A stretch of DNA of 64,000 nucleotides from Acidovorax sp. DW039 (GTDB lineage Bacteria > Pseudomonadota > Gammaproteobacteria > Burkholderiales > Burkholderiaceae_C), in NCBI RefSeq assembly GCF_037101375.1, contig NZ_AP029019.1, positions 248,001 to 312,000 of the forward strand. Reading direction: 5' to 3'. The translations under genes were made by a program, and so were the position numbers. The number at the start of each line of letters is the position of its first letter. Within the stretch, counting starts at the first letter, position 1. The notes under the pieces were generated by a model. The model did no database searches. It was not told where the DNA came from and worked only from the letters and a program-made list of their open reading frames with translations. Shown in pieces: positions 47,417-56,122 of this stretch.

Positions 47417-48541
47417 ATGTCTGTCCAGATGGATCCACCCCGCAGCCCTGTGCCCGCCGTGGCGCAGGTGCTGGCCGAGGCCGCCTTGCAGCGGCAGAAC
47501 ATGCTGCTGGGCACGGACAAAGACAAGCCGGTTGCGCCGCCCGCTGCACCGGGCCAGGGCACGCCGGGGTCTGCTGCAGGCCCTGTGAGCAAGCCCCCGT
47601 TGCCAGAAGGCGCTGCCGATGCGCCGCAGGCGGCCCGGGTCAGCCTCTCGCCCCAGGCCAGCCAAGCGCTGCAGGCGCAGGCACGTGGGCAAGCCCCGGT
47701 GCCAAGGTCAGCAGACGGCCCGCCCGCCGGGCGGGGTGCCGGGGCAACCTCTTTACCGACTGCCTCGGCGTCTGCATCCACTTCTTCTGCGGCTTCCGCC
47801 GTGGGCGCTGCCACGCAGGCGGGCTGGCCTGCGTCGGGGGTGACTCCCGCCATGCGGGGTTTGCTGGATGCGCTGGTGCAGCAGCTCACCCCTGCAGCGC
47901 CGCAGCGGGTGGTGGTGGCGCAACCTTGGGGCCATGTCTATGGAGGTGACGCGGGCTTACCTGCCGAGGCTGATCTGCCGCCGCTGCAGACCTGGCTGGT
48001 AGGCCAGGGCCAGGTGCTGACGGAGCAGGGCGCACGCAGCTTCACCGCCACATTGCGCGTGCCTGCGGCCTGGCTGCAGGGGTTGCCGCAGGCTGCTTCA
48101 TCTTTGGCAGAGCAGCCTGCAGCCCCAGACTCCAGCGCTTTGCAGGCGGCTTTTGCCGGGCGAGCCCAGGCGCTGGCGGGTGGGGTGTTTGCCCTGGTGC
48201 TGCAGCCGGGTGGGGGCGTGCATGGCGCAGGGGGTACATCCACCAGCGCCTTGCTCTCGCTGGAGCTGGCGCCCTGGGCGGGGGCTTTGGGTGGTGCGGG
48301 GGCTCTGGTGTATGGGCGCGACCAGCTCCAGACCCGCAACGACCCCTGGCTGCAGATGCTGGCGCTGCAGGCCAGTGGCTACGGGCGCGAAGAGGAAGAG
48401 GCCGACCAGCGCCGCCGTGCACGCGGCCATTGCGATGCCCCCGGCTGCCCTTACGCAGGCCGTGCGCCCTGTGAGCAGCCGTTTTGCTTGGCGCAGCGTG
48501 TGGTGCCGGTGCAGGCAGTGCCGCCCTGCGAGCGGGCATAA
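47417..48541 (+). CDS. Ala/Pro-rich protein with C-terminal four-cysteine motif, function unknown
   Basis: 374 residues. The first 150 are low-complexity (Ala, Pro, Ser). Residues about 150-320 look folded (QRVVVAQPWGHVYGG, LLSLELAPWAG, ALVYGRDQLQTRNDP). The end carries C-x4-C-x7-C-x4-C (HCDAPGCPYAGRAPCEQPFC), a possible zinc site. The composition resembles flagellar hook-length or tether proteins, but no flagellar gene is near. No signal peptide is seen. It is convergent with gdhA, with a hairpin between them. Confidence 0.65.
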   Translation: MSVQMDPPRSPVPAVAQVLAEAALQRQNMLLGTDKDKPVAPPAAPGQGTPGSAAGPVSKPPLPEGAADAPQAARVSLSPQASQALQAQARGQAPVPRSADGPPAGRGAGATSLPTASASASTSSAASAVGAATQAGWPASGVTPAMRGLLDALVQQLTPAAPQRVVVAQPWGHVYGGDAGLPAEADLPPLQTWLVGQGQVLTEQGARSFTATLRVPAAWLQGLPQAASSLAEQPAAPDSSALQAAFAGRAQALAGGVFALVLQPGGGVHGAGGTSTSALLSLELAPWAGALGGAGALVYGRDQLQTRNDPWLQMLALQASGYGREEEEADQRRRARGHCDAPGCPYAGRAPCEQPFCLAQRVVPVQAVPPCERA

Positions 48542-48543
48542 AA

Positions 48544-48569
48544 AAGCCGCCCTGTGGTGAGGGCGGCTT
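48544..48569 (-). terminator. rho-independent terminator of gdhA
   Basis: On the minus strand AAGCCGCCCT, 6-nt loop, AGGGCGGCTT, followed by TTTTATG. Lies about 80 bp past the gdhA stop. Confidence 0.85.
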
Positions 48570-48649
48570 GGCCGGGCGCTTGTGGCGCTCCAGGATTCGG
48601 GGCGCTGGCGGTGGGCCAGCGCTGCGAAAAAATCAGATCTGGGCGGGGC

Positions 48650-49957
48650 TCATGGATACAGACCGCGCATTTCGCGGGCGTGCAGGATGCGCTGGCAGGC
48701 CACGATGAAGGTGGCGGTGCGCAGCGTGACCTTGTGCTGCTGGGCCACTTGCCACACGCCGTCAAAGGCCTCTTGCATGATGCGCACCAGGCGGGCGTTG
48801 ATCTCGTCCTCGCTCCAGAAGAAGCTGGAGAAATCCTGCACCCACTCGAAGTAGCTCACCGTCACGCCACCAGCGTTGGCAATCACGTCGGGCAGCACCA
48901 GCACGCCCTTGTCGGCCAGGATGTCATCGGCCTCGGGGGTGGTGGGGCCGTTGGCGCCTTCAATCACCAGCTTGGCGGTGATGCGGGCGGCGTTGTCCTT
49001 GGTGATCTGGCCTTCCAGCGCAGCGGGGATAAGGATGTCGCACTGCACGCCCCAGAACTCGTCGTTGGCCATGGTTTCCGCACCGGCAAAACCGCCCACG
49101 CCACCGTGTTGCTTCACATGGGCCAGCAGGGCGGGCACGTCCAGGCCATCGCTCTTGAAGATGGTGCCGGTGTGGTCTTGCACAGCCACTACCTTGGCAC
49201 CCGCCTCGGCAAACAGCTTGCCTGCAATGCCACCCACGTTGCCAAAGCCCTGTACGGCCACCTTGGCACCGGCAATGGCCAGGCCCGTGCGCTTGGCCGC
49301 TTCCACGCCCACGGTGAACACGCCGCGGCCTGTGGCTTCCACACGGCCCAGCGAGCCGCCCAGATCGATTGGCTTGCCGGTGACCACGCCAGTGGCGGTG
49401 GCACCGGTGTTCATGGAGTAGGTGTCCATCATCCAGGACATGATCTGGCCGTTGGTGTTCACGTCGGGCGCTGGGATGTCCTTGGAGGGGCCGATCAGCA
49501 GGCCGATCTCGCTGGTGTAGCGGCGGGTCAGGCGCTCCAGCTCACCGCGCGAGAGCTTCTTGGGATCGACACGGATACCGCCCTTGGCACCGCCGTAGGG
49601 CACGTTCACCGCGGCGTTCTTGATCGACATCCAGGCCGACAGCGCCATCACTTCAGACAGCGTCACGTCCTGGTGAAAACGCACGCCACCCTTGCCGGGG
49701 CCGCGGCTGAGGTTGTGCTGCACACGGTAGCCCTCAAAGTGGGCGATGGTGCCGTTGTCCAGCTCGATGGGCACATCCACCACCAGCATGCGCTTGGGGC
49801 GCTTGAGCGTCTCGACCCAGCGGGCCAAGTGGCCCAGGTAAGGGGTGACGCGGTCCACCTGCTGCAGATAGATACCCCAGGGGCCGAGGTGGTCGGCCTG
49901 CAGGTACGAGGGCAGGGGATGGTGGGTGTGGGCGGGTGTGCCAGAGGGGGTTGTCAT
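48650..49957 (-). CDS. gdhA: glutamate dehydrogenase
   Basis: 435 residues. Interconverts glutamate with 2-oxoglutarate and ammonia. The substrate lysines are in [10 protein letters not shown] (near residue 85) and [11 protein letters not shown] (near 120); dinucleotide binding is [11 protein letters not shown] near residue 232. The size and sequence are of the GdhA/GudB hexameric class; the cofactor preference (NAD versus NADP) cannot be fixed by eye. AAGGAA lies about 6 bases before ATG 49957. A 9-1-9 palindrome about 84 bp upstream is a candidate regulatory site. Monocistronic with its own terminator. Confidence 0.92.
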   Translation of the reverse strand: MTTPSGTPAHTHHPLPSYLQADHLGPWGIYLQQVDRVTPYLGHLARWVETLKRPKRMLVVDVPIELDNGTIAHFEGYRVQHNLSRGPGKGGVRFHQDVTLSEVMALSAWMSIKNAAVNVPYGGAKGGIRVDPKKLSRGELERLTRRYTSEIGLLIGPSKDIPAPDVNTNGQIMSWMMDTYSMNTGATATGVVTGKPIDLGGSLGRVEATGRGVFTVGVEAAKRTGLAIAGAKVAVQGFGNVGGIAGKLFAEAGAKVVAVQDHTGTIFKSDGLDVPALLAHVKQHGGVGGFAGAETMANDEFWGVQCDILIPAALEGQITKDNAARITAKLVIEGANGPTTPEADDILADKGVLVLPDVIANAGGVTVSYFEWVQDFSSFFWSEDEINARLVRIMQEAFDGVWQVAQQHKVTLRTATFIVACQRILHAREMRGLYP

Positions 49958-50040
49958 GTTGAATTTCCTTGTGGGAACAGTCCAGGCCGCGAAGCTTATG
50001 CCTGCGGTGTAACGGTGTCCAAGGCCAGTCTGTATGCGGG

Positions 50041-50059
50041 TTATGCATCAGATGCATAA
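50041..50059. promoter_or_regulatory. 19-bp palindrome in the gdhA upstream region
   Basis: TTATGCATC-A-GATGCATAA is a perfect 9-1-9 inverted repeat 84 bp before the gdhA start, with an extra half-site GGATGCATGAG at 50066-50076. The 256-bp gap between gdhA and the divergent zinc-ribbon gene holds nothing else I recognise. Confidence 0.5.
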
Positions 50060-50213
50060 CGTGCCGGATGCATGAGAATCCGCTGCGGGGCGGGCGCTGG
50101 ACATCCATGGTTTGCAATTTCCATACCCCTGCGAAGCCGGGGAAACCGCCCGTGCGAGCGTCACCGGGCAGCGCGTTTGCCGGTCTTTGGGGATCAGGTT
50201 CTAAGATTGGCCC

Positions 50214-51281
50214 ATGAGCACCCTCAATTGCCCCGCCTGCGCCGCCCCTTGCCAGCCCAACGCCCGTTTTTGCGGGCAGTGCGGGCAGGTGCTGGTCTCT
50301 CGCGCAGCGCCTGCGCCTTTGGATATCGACTTTGATCCTGATGACGAGCTGGACGGCCCCGCCGACCCAGAAGCGGACACCCGGCCTGCGCCGCTGGAGT
50401 TTTCGTCCTCGGTCATGTCGGAGGAAGTCGACCTGCTGCTGGATGACGGCCCTGGCCCTGCGCCGGTGGCAGCACCCACGCCTGCCTTGGCACCCGCCGA
50501 GCCTGCAGCCGCAACACCTTCGCCCGATGCCAAGGGCGTTTCAGCCGTCGCCACTGCCATCTTGGCCACAAGTGGGGCTGGCCAGCTTGCAACCGAGGCG
50601 GGGCCTTTTACCAAGCCCTCTGCGTCGCCTGAACTCCCCCCGCCTGAACTCCCACCTTCGCCCCCATCGGCCCCGCAGAGCGGTTCTGGCTGGACGGCCG
50701 CACTCTATGCCGCACTGGGCTTTGCCGTGGTGGCCCTGACTGCAGCGCTCGCGTGGTGGTTGTGGGGTGGCAAACCCGCTGTGTCTTCCCCATCCGTTGC
50801 GGGCAAGGCGCCGGTGATTGCCGTAGAGCAAGCCTCGCCCGGCACAGCTCCCGCAGTTGTTGCACCTGCTGCACCTGCCGTACCCGCTGTGCCTGTGACG
50901 ACTCCCCCCCCAGCAGAGGCCCCTGCGGATGCTTCTGCCGTGCCTCCGGCAACCCGCTCTGCAGCCCCCGCTGCCCGGCCTGCGGGCAATGGCCCGGTGG
51001 CGGCCAACCCTGCTGCGGGCAGCGAGCCACCCTGGCCGCATGGCGGCTCGCGTGAGCCTGCGCCGCCTTCGCTGTCGCGCCCCGCCAGCCCACCCACGCC
51101 TGTGGCAGAGGGCCTGGGGCCCCTGCGCGCAGCCCTGCGCCAGTGCGACCGTGACGACAACCTGCTGACTCGCGGCGTGTGTGTGGTGCGTGCTCGCCAC
51201 CAGCACTGCGGCAGCCATTGGGGCAAGGTACCTGAATGCCCCATGAGCAACCGCAACAACGACCCCTACACCAGCAACTGA
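50214..51281 (+). CDS. zinc-ribbon, single-pass membrane protein
   Basis: 355 residues. The N-terminal zinc ribbon is CPAC...CGQC (residues about 6-24). A long acidic, Pro/Ala-rich region follows, then one transmembrane helix near residues 164-186 (ALYAALGFAVVALTAALAWWLWG), a second Pro/Ala-rich linker and a C-terminal domain with four cysteines (LRQCDRDD, GVCVV, HCGSHWGKVPECP). The ribbon would face the cytoplasm and the C-terminal Cys domain the periplasm. Unknown function. Next gene, 67 bp later, has a zinc ribbon at its other end. Confidence 0.7.
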   Translation: MSTLNCPACAAPCQPNARFCGQCGQVLVSRAAPAPLDIDFDPDDELDGPADPEADTRPAPLEFSSSVMSEEVDLLLDDGPGPAPVAAPTPALAPAEPAAATPSPDAKGVSAVATAILATSGAGQLATEAGPFTKPSASPELPPPELPPSPPSAPQSGSGWTAALYAALGFAVVALTAALAWWLWGGKPAVSSPSVAGKAPVIAVEQASPGTAPAVVAPAAPAVPAVPVTTPPPAEAPADASAVPPATRSAAPAARPAGNGPVAANPAAGSEPPWPHGGSREPAPPSLSRPASPPTPVAEGLGPLRAALRQCDRDDNLLTRGVCVVRARHQHCGSHWGKVPECPMSNRNNDPYTSN

Positions 51282-51348
51282 CAGCTGCTACTGGCAAGTC
51301 AACACCGCACCCAAGAGCCAAGACCCAAAAGCCAAGAGGGAACCCACC

Positions 51349-52635
51349 ATGAGCCCGCACTCCGCCCATCACCATGCACACACGCGCCTGGATGCGCACA
51401 TTGACAGCCGCATTGAAGCGCGGGTCGATCACCCGTACTCGCTGCTGCGCCTGCCCGAGGCGCTGACCTGCTGGCCCGCGCTGGCGGTGCTGGCAGCGTC
51501 TTTTCTGGTGGCGGCGCTGGTGTTTGCTTTGGGCGGGCTCATGGGGCGGCTGTGGCTGGGTTTCATGCTGCTGTTCTCGCTGGTGGCCGTGGTGGTGTGC
51601 CTGGCGGGTATCAGCGGTGCGGGCACCTGCCTGTCTGACCTGGCCCACCGCAGGCCCTACCGCAGCCTGACCAGCTACTTTCTGGCCGGGCTGCTGTGCC
51701 TGCCCAAGCTGCTGGGGGCCGTGCTGCTCATGACGGGGGCCGTGGTGCTGCTTTTTGTGGGGCTCGCACTGGTGTTTGCGGTGTGCAAGATTCCGCTGCT
51801 CGGCCCCCTGATGCTGGTGGTGGCCGTGCCGGTGGCGGTGCTGCTGGTGGCTGCGCTGATGATGGCGCTGTACGTGGCGTCTTCCATTGTGGGCCCCGCG
51901 CTGTGGGACGGCGAGCGGGTGATGCACGCGCTGTCCATCGCCTGGCATATTGCGCGCCACCACCCGCTGGCCGCCATCGGCAAGATCGTGGGGGGCATGT
52001 TGCTGTCGGCCATCTTCGCGTCGGTGCTGTTTGGCCTGCTGGCCTCGGCATCGGCCCTGGTGGGCGGCTTGGCCGCCTCGGTGATTGGCTTTGGCACGCA
52101 GGCGCATCCGTTGTACATGATGGACGGTGCCTTCAGCGGCCACATGATGGGCACGGGTGTGGGCTTCAGCCTGGTGTTTGCGCTGGCCTCCGCGCTGGTG
52201 TTCCTGCTGCCGCTCATGGTGGGGGTGCTGACCTGGTGCGAGTTTTCAGCGCTGGTGGATCTGGACAGCATTCGCCAGGCTGCCGACGAAAAACTGCAGG
52301 ACGTGAACACCAAAATGGCGGACCTCAAGGGCAAGGCACAGGCCTATGGGGCCAGCGACAAGGCTGCAGGTTCTTCGGCAGCCGCCTCCTACTCTGCCGA
52401 ACCGGCCGCACCCGCTCAGGCAGGGCCTGCATCTGCTGCTGCAGCCCCGGCGTCCCTCTCGCCTGCTTTGCCCCTGCCTGCACCAGAGCCGGTGTCTGAT
52501 CCGGCTTCCACCCCCGCCGCAGAACCTGCGGCCGCGCAGGCCACGACCTGCCCGCAATGCCACAGCGCCGTGCAGCCTAGCGACCGCTTTTGCCAGCAGT
52601 GCGGGAAAAGTCTGCAAGGGCCTCAGGCCGGATAA
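51349..52635 (+). CDS. multi-pass membrane protein with C-terminal zinc ribbon
   Basis: 428 residues. A His-rich start (MSPHSAHHHAHTRLDAHIDSR) is followed by about six hydrophobic segments between residues 40 and 300. Then an Ala/Pro-rich linker and a C-terminal zinc ribbon TTCPQCHSAVQPSDRFCQQCGKSL. The ribbon closely resembles the N-terminal one of the preceding gene product, so the two likely work together (inference). Function unknown. Ends 20 bp from the convergent ppk2 gene. Confidence 0.72.
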   Translation: MSPHSAHHHAHTRLDAHIDSRIEARVDHPYSLLRLPEALTCWPALAVLAASFLVAALVFALGGLMGRLWLGFMLLFSLVAVVVCLAGISGAGTCLSDLAHRRPYRSLTSYFLAGLLCLPKLLGAVLLMTGAVVLLFVGLALVFAVCKIPLLGPLMLVVAVPVAVLLVAALMMALYVASSIVGPALWDGERVMHALSIAWHIARHHPLAAIGKIVGGMLLSAIFASVLFGLLASASALVGGLAASVIGFGTQAHPLYMMDGAFSGHMMGTGVGFSLVFALASALVFLLPLMVGVLTWCEFSALVDLDSIRQAADEKLQDVNTKMADLKGKAQAYGASDKAAGSSAAASYSAEPAAPAQAGPASAAAAPASLSPALPLPAPEPVSDPASTPAAEPAAAQATTCPQCHSAVQPSDRFCQQCGKSLQGPQAG

Positions 52636-52655
52636 AGGGATAGAGGCGCGGTGGG

Positions 52656-53561
52656 TTACTCCACCTTGATCTTTTCCAGCGCCGGGTCGCCGGGCGGGTA
52701 GCGCAGCTGCAGTCCTTGCAGCGCGGCGCGCAGCACGGTGGCAATCATCAGGTTGCGGTGGGTTTTGGAGTCTGCGGGCACGATGGTCCACGGCGCCCAG
52801 GGCGTGTGGGTGGCGGCCAGCAGTTGCTCGTAGGCGCGCTGGTAGTCGTCCCACTGCGCGCGGGCAGTCAGGTCGCTGCGATCAAACTTCCAGTGCTTGG
52901 AGGGGTCGTCCAGGCGCTCCTGCAGGCGCTGACGCTGCTCGTCCTTGCTGATGTGCAGCATGAACTTGAGCACCACCGTGCCGGTCTCGCACAGCATGCG
53001 CTCAAAGTCGTTGATATGGGCCAGCCGCTGGCGGTGCTGCTCGGGTGTGATCCAGCCGTTGACCGGGGGCACCAGCACGTCTTCGTAGTGGCTGCGGTTG
53101 AAGACGGTGATCTCCCCCGCAGCAGGCACCTGCTGGTGGATGCGCCAGAGGTAGTCCCGCGCACGCTCGGGCTCGGTGGGGGCCTTCCAGCCCACGGTGT
53201 GCACGCCCAGCGCACTCATGCGGCCAAACACGCCGCGGATGGTGCCGTCCTTGCCCGAGGTGTCGGTGCCCTGCAGCACCACCAGCAGCTTGTAGCGGCG
53301 GTCGGCGTAAAACAGGTTTTGCAGTGCGTCCAGCTCCACGGCCAGGGCTTCCACCGCTGCCTTGTCCTCCGCCTTGCTGCCCAGCGAGAACGGTTTGGCA
53401 CCGGGGTTCAGGTCCTTCAGCGAAACCGCCTGGCCCGCCCGGGGTTGCCATGCAGACCAGCGCGGGTGCAAGGCGCTTTGCGCAGCCTGCATCCAGGCGG
53501 GGGGTGTGGAGGAGGGGGATGGCTGGGCGGACAGAGGGGTGAGAGGGGCCGGTGTGGGCAT
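52656..53561 (-). CDS. polyphosphate kinase 2 family protein
   Basis: 301 residues. PPK2 enzymes transfer phosphate between polyphosphate and nucleotides. Walker A-like QGTDTSGKDGTIRGV is near residue 93, the Walker B-like FNRSHYEDV near residue 151 and the lid region with KDEQRQRLQERLDDPSKHWKF near residue 205 onward. The length and sequence fit the single-domain class (III-like, AMP/ADP phosphorylating), but nucleotide preference is not certain. ATG 53561 (MPTPAPLT) is chosen; the frame is open upstream. The N-terminal 25 residues are Pro/Ser-rich. Confidence 0.88.
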   Translation of the reverse strand: MPTPAPLTPLSAQPSPSSTPPAWMQAAQSALHPRWSAWQPRAGQAVSLKDLNPGAKPFSLGSKAEDKAAVEALAVELDALQNLFYADRRYKLLVVLQGTDTSGKDGTIRGVFGRMSALGVHTVGWKAPTEPERARDYLWRIHQQVPAAGEITVFNRSHYEDVLVPPVNGWITPEQHRQRLAHINDFERMLCETGTVVLKFMLHISKDEQRQRLQERLDDPSKHWKFDRSDLTARAQWDDYQRAYEQLLAATHTPWAPWTIVPADSKTHRNLMIATVLRAALQGLQLRYPPGDPALEKIKVE

Positions 53562-53650
53562 GTGTTTTCCGGTGTTTTCAGGGTAGGGCGTCTGGTGCCG
53601 AAGATACCAGCCGCCCGCCCTCAAGGCCAGCGCGATCCCATCCTCTGTGT

Positions 53651-53707
53651 ACTATCAAAAATATAGCTGCCAGCGCTTGTTGAATAAGCGCTGGAAGGCA
53701 TTTTTGC
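53651..53707 (+). repeat. dispersed intergenic repeat, copy 6
   Basis: ACTATCAAAAATATAGCTGC, then CAGCGCTTGTTGAATAAGCGCTGGAAGGC: arms CCAGCGCTTGTT and AATAAGCGCTGG form a hairpin. Between a TonB-dependent receptor gene and ppk2 on the minus strand. Confidence 0.8.
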
Positions 53708-53737
53708 TCAGATGGTTGTTACGCCATCAGAACCGCA

Positions 53738-55891
53738 TCAAAACGCCACCTGCACCCCGGCCACCACCTGGCGGCCCATGCCTGGAATGACGGTGAGCGC
53801 GCCCCACGAGGCGGTGTAGTAGGTCTTGTCGAACAGGTTGTGCACGTCCAGCGTCAGGCGCGTGCGCTTGTCGATCTGCCAGTAACCGGTGATGCGCGCC
53901 GTGGTGTAGGCAGGCAGGCGGTAAGTGTCGGTGGCGGTGCCTGTGCGCTCGCCCACATGCACCAGGCCGCCGCCCAGGCCGTAGCGGCCACCCCAGGGGG
54001 CCTGGTCCTCGCGGATGGCGAACAGGCCCGCACTCACACGCGGCACGTTCAGCAGGCGCTTGCCGAGCAAGGCGGGGTTGTTGTCGCGGGTCACTTCGGT
54101 GTCGGTGTAGGCCAGGTTGGCCGTCATGCGCCAGTGGGTGTCGATCTGCCCGGCCACGTCCAGCTCCAGCCCGCGGCTGCGCACTTCGCCCGCCGCAATG
54201 TTGAAGTTGGCATTGGTGGGGCTGCGCGTGAGCACGTTGGACTTGCGGATGTCAAACAGCGCCACGCTCGCGTTCAGGCGCTGGTCGGGCGACTGCCACT
54301 TGGCCCCCACTTCAAATGCCTTGCCCTTTTGCGGGTCAAACGCATGGCCCTGTTCATCCGTGCCCGCATTGGGGCGGAACGAGCGGCCCGCCGAGGCGTA
54401 GACCGAGGTGTTCGCGTCGATCAGGTACGTCACGCCGATGCGCGGCGTGGTGGCCGAATGCGACTGCACCTGGCGCTTGCCCGCCATCAGGTCTTCGTTG
54501 TCCTGGTGGAAGCGGTCAAAGCGCACCCCGGCCAGCAGCTTCCATTGGGCGCTCAGGTCCATCTGGTCCTGCACAAACAGACCCGTGGCGCGCAGCCGGT
54601 CATTGAGCAGGTAGCCCTGTGCCAGCGGGGCCGATGGCACGGTGCCATAGGTGGGGTTGTAGATGTCGATGGGGTATTTTTGCGGCGAGTACTTGATGTC
54701 CTGGCCCGAGGTCAGATGCCACGAATCCACCCCGGCCAGCACCGTGTGGCGCAGCGTGCCGGTGGTGATCTTGCCTTCCACTTCGGCCTGCACCGATGTG
54801 TCGCGTGAAGGCAGAGAGCGCCAGCTGTCGCTGCGCGCCAGCGTGCGCCCGTCACTGCCCAGCAGGCCGATCTGTCCGGTGCCGAAATCGACGGCATTGC
54901 CGTACAGATCGGTCTCGCGGTACGAAGCGCCCAGGCGCGTGCGCCAGCCTTGGCCCAGGTCGTGGTCCAGCGTGAGCTGGTGGGTGTCGCCATTGACGTG
55001 CAGGTTGCCCCGGTCCGGCTCGCCCAGGAAGCGGTCACGCGGCACAGCGCCCACGTTGCCGTTGATCTGCACCAGGCCCCGGTCCAGCGGGGTGCGGATG
55101 CGGATGAACTCGGCCTCGTAGTTCAGCACCGTGTCGCGGCCCAGGTTCCAGGTGACGGCGGGGGCCACCACCATCTTGCGGTTGTCTACCAGATGGCTGC
55201 GGCTGGCACCGTCTTCGGCCGCCACGTTCAAGCGGTAGGCCACATCGGTGCCCAGCGGGCCGGTGGTGTCGAGCGTGGCGCGCCGGTACCCCAGCGTGCC
55301 CACCTGCACACCTGCCTTGTGGGCGGCGGTGAACTGGGGCTTTTTGGTGACCACATTGAGCGTACCGCCGGGCTCGCTGCTGCCATACAGCGCCGCAGCC
55401 GGGCCCTTGAGGAATTCAATGCGCTCCACGCTGGCCACATCGCGCTGCGGACCATAGCCCCGGTTGGAGGCAAAGCCGTTGAGCAACTGGCCCCCGTCGG
55501 TATTGCTGAAGCCGCGAATGGCGTAGTTGTCCCAGGTGCCGCCAAAGTCGTTGAGGCGGGTGATGCCGCTCACAAAGTCCACCGTGTCGGCCAGACGGCG
55601 GGCGCCCAGGTCTTCCATGAGCTGCTGGGGCACCACGCGCACGGCCTGCGGGGTTTCGATGAGGGGCGTGTCGGTGCGGGTGGCGGCAGTGTTGCGCTGT
55701 GCGCCCTGATAGCCCTGGCTGGCGGGTGCTTCGCGCACCTGCACTTCCGAGAGGGCGGGGCTGGCGATGGCATCTGCGGGCGAAGGGGCGCTGGTCTGTG
55801 CCAGCGCGGCGGCTGAGGTAAAGGCACACAGCGTCAGCGCTGCGTGGGCAATGGCCGAGAGGCGAAGGGACCGTTGAATCTGGAAATGCAT
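53738..55891 (-). CDS. TonB-dependent siderophore receptor
   Basis: 717 residues, an outer-membrane receptor importing a ferric siderophore with TonB/ExbBD energy. Signal peptide to about residue 31. Plug domain about residues 50-190 (TRTDTPLIETPQAVRVVPQQLMED; RGFSNTDGGQLLNG; SVERIEFLKGPAAALYG; PGGTLNVVTKKP). A 22-stranded barrel follows, ending with aromatic Phe (VQVAF). It belongs to the FhuA/FpvA-like siderophore group without the signalling extension. A Fur-like box lies 133 bp upstream. No siderophore synthesis or permease genes are adjacent, so it probably uses a xenosiderophore. Confidence 0.92.
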   Translation of the reverse strand: MHFQIQRSLRLSAIAHAALTLCAFTSAAALAQTSAPSPADAIASPALSEVQVREAPASQGYQGAQRNTAATRTDTPLIETPQAVRVVPQQLMEDLGARRLADTVDFVSGITRLNDFGGTWDNYAIRGFSNTDGGQLLNGFASNRGYGPQRDVASVERIEFLKGPAAALYGSSEPGGTLNVVTKKPQFTAAHKAGVQVGTLGYRRATLDTTGPLGTDVAYRLNVAAEDGASRSHLVDNRKMVVAPAVTWNLGRDTVLNYEAEFIRIRTPLDRGLVQINGNVGAVPRDRFLGEPDRGNLHVNGDTHQLTLDHDLGQGWRTRLGASYRETDLYGNAVDFGTGQIGLLGSDGRTLARSDSWRSLPSRDTSVQAEVEGKITTGTLRHTVLAGVDSWHLTSGQDIKYSPQKYPIDIYNPTYGTVPSAPLAQGYLLNDRLRATGLFVQDQMDLSAQWKLLAGVRFDRFHQDNEDLMAGKRQVQSHSATTPRIGVTYLIDANTSVYASAGRSFRPNAGTDEQGHAFDPQKGKAFEVGAKWQSPDQRLNASVALFDIRKSNVLTRSPTNANFNIAAGEVRSRGLELDVAGQIDTHWRMTANLAYTDTEVTRDNNPALLGKRLLNVPRVSAGLFAIREDQAPWGGRYGLGGGLVHVGERTGTATDTYRLPAYTTARITGYWQIDKRTRLTLDVHNLFDKTYYTASWGALTVIPGMGRQVVAGVQVAF

Positions 55892-56023
55892 CGCAAAACA
55901 GGGGGGTGCGCCGTCAACGCACCCCCAGGTAAAGAGGGTAGTGAAGCGAATGTGACAAGCGCCGCCCTTGGTTCGTAAACCGCGCGGAGCGGGCTTGTGA
56001 CGTGAGGGAGGTGATTATCTTTA

Positions 56024-56046
56024 CAAATGCGACTAATTCGCATTTG
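56024..56046. promoter_or_regulatory. Fur-like operator upstream of the siderophore receptor
   Basis: CAAATGCGA-CTAAT-TCGCATTTG is a perfect 9-5-9 inverted repeat resembling the ATGAGAATnATTCTCAT form of Fur boxes in betaproteobacteria. About 133 bp before the receptor start, in an AT-rich stretch. Predicts iron-responsive repression. Confidence 0.65.
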
Positions 56047-56122
56047 CTTTCAATAAATATGTGACGCTATGGCGTTCGCGCTACACCGGCCGCAGGTCTG
56101 TTGTGCAGGCCCTACCGCTTTC

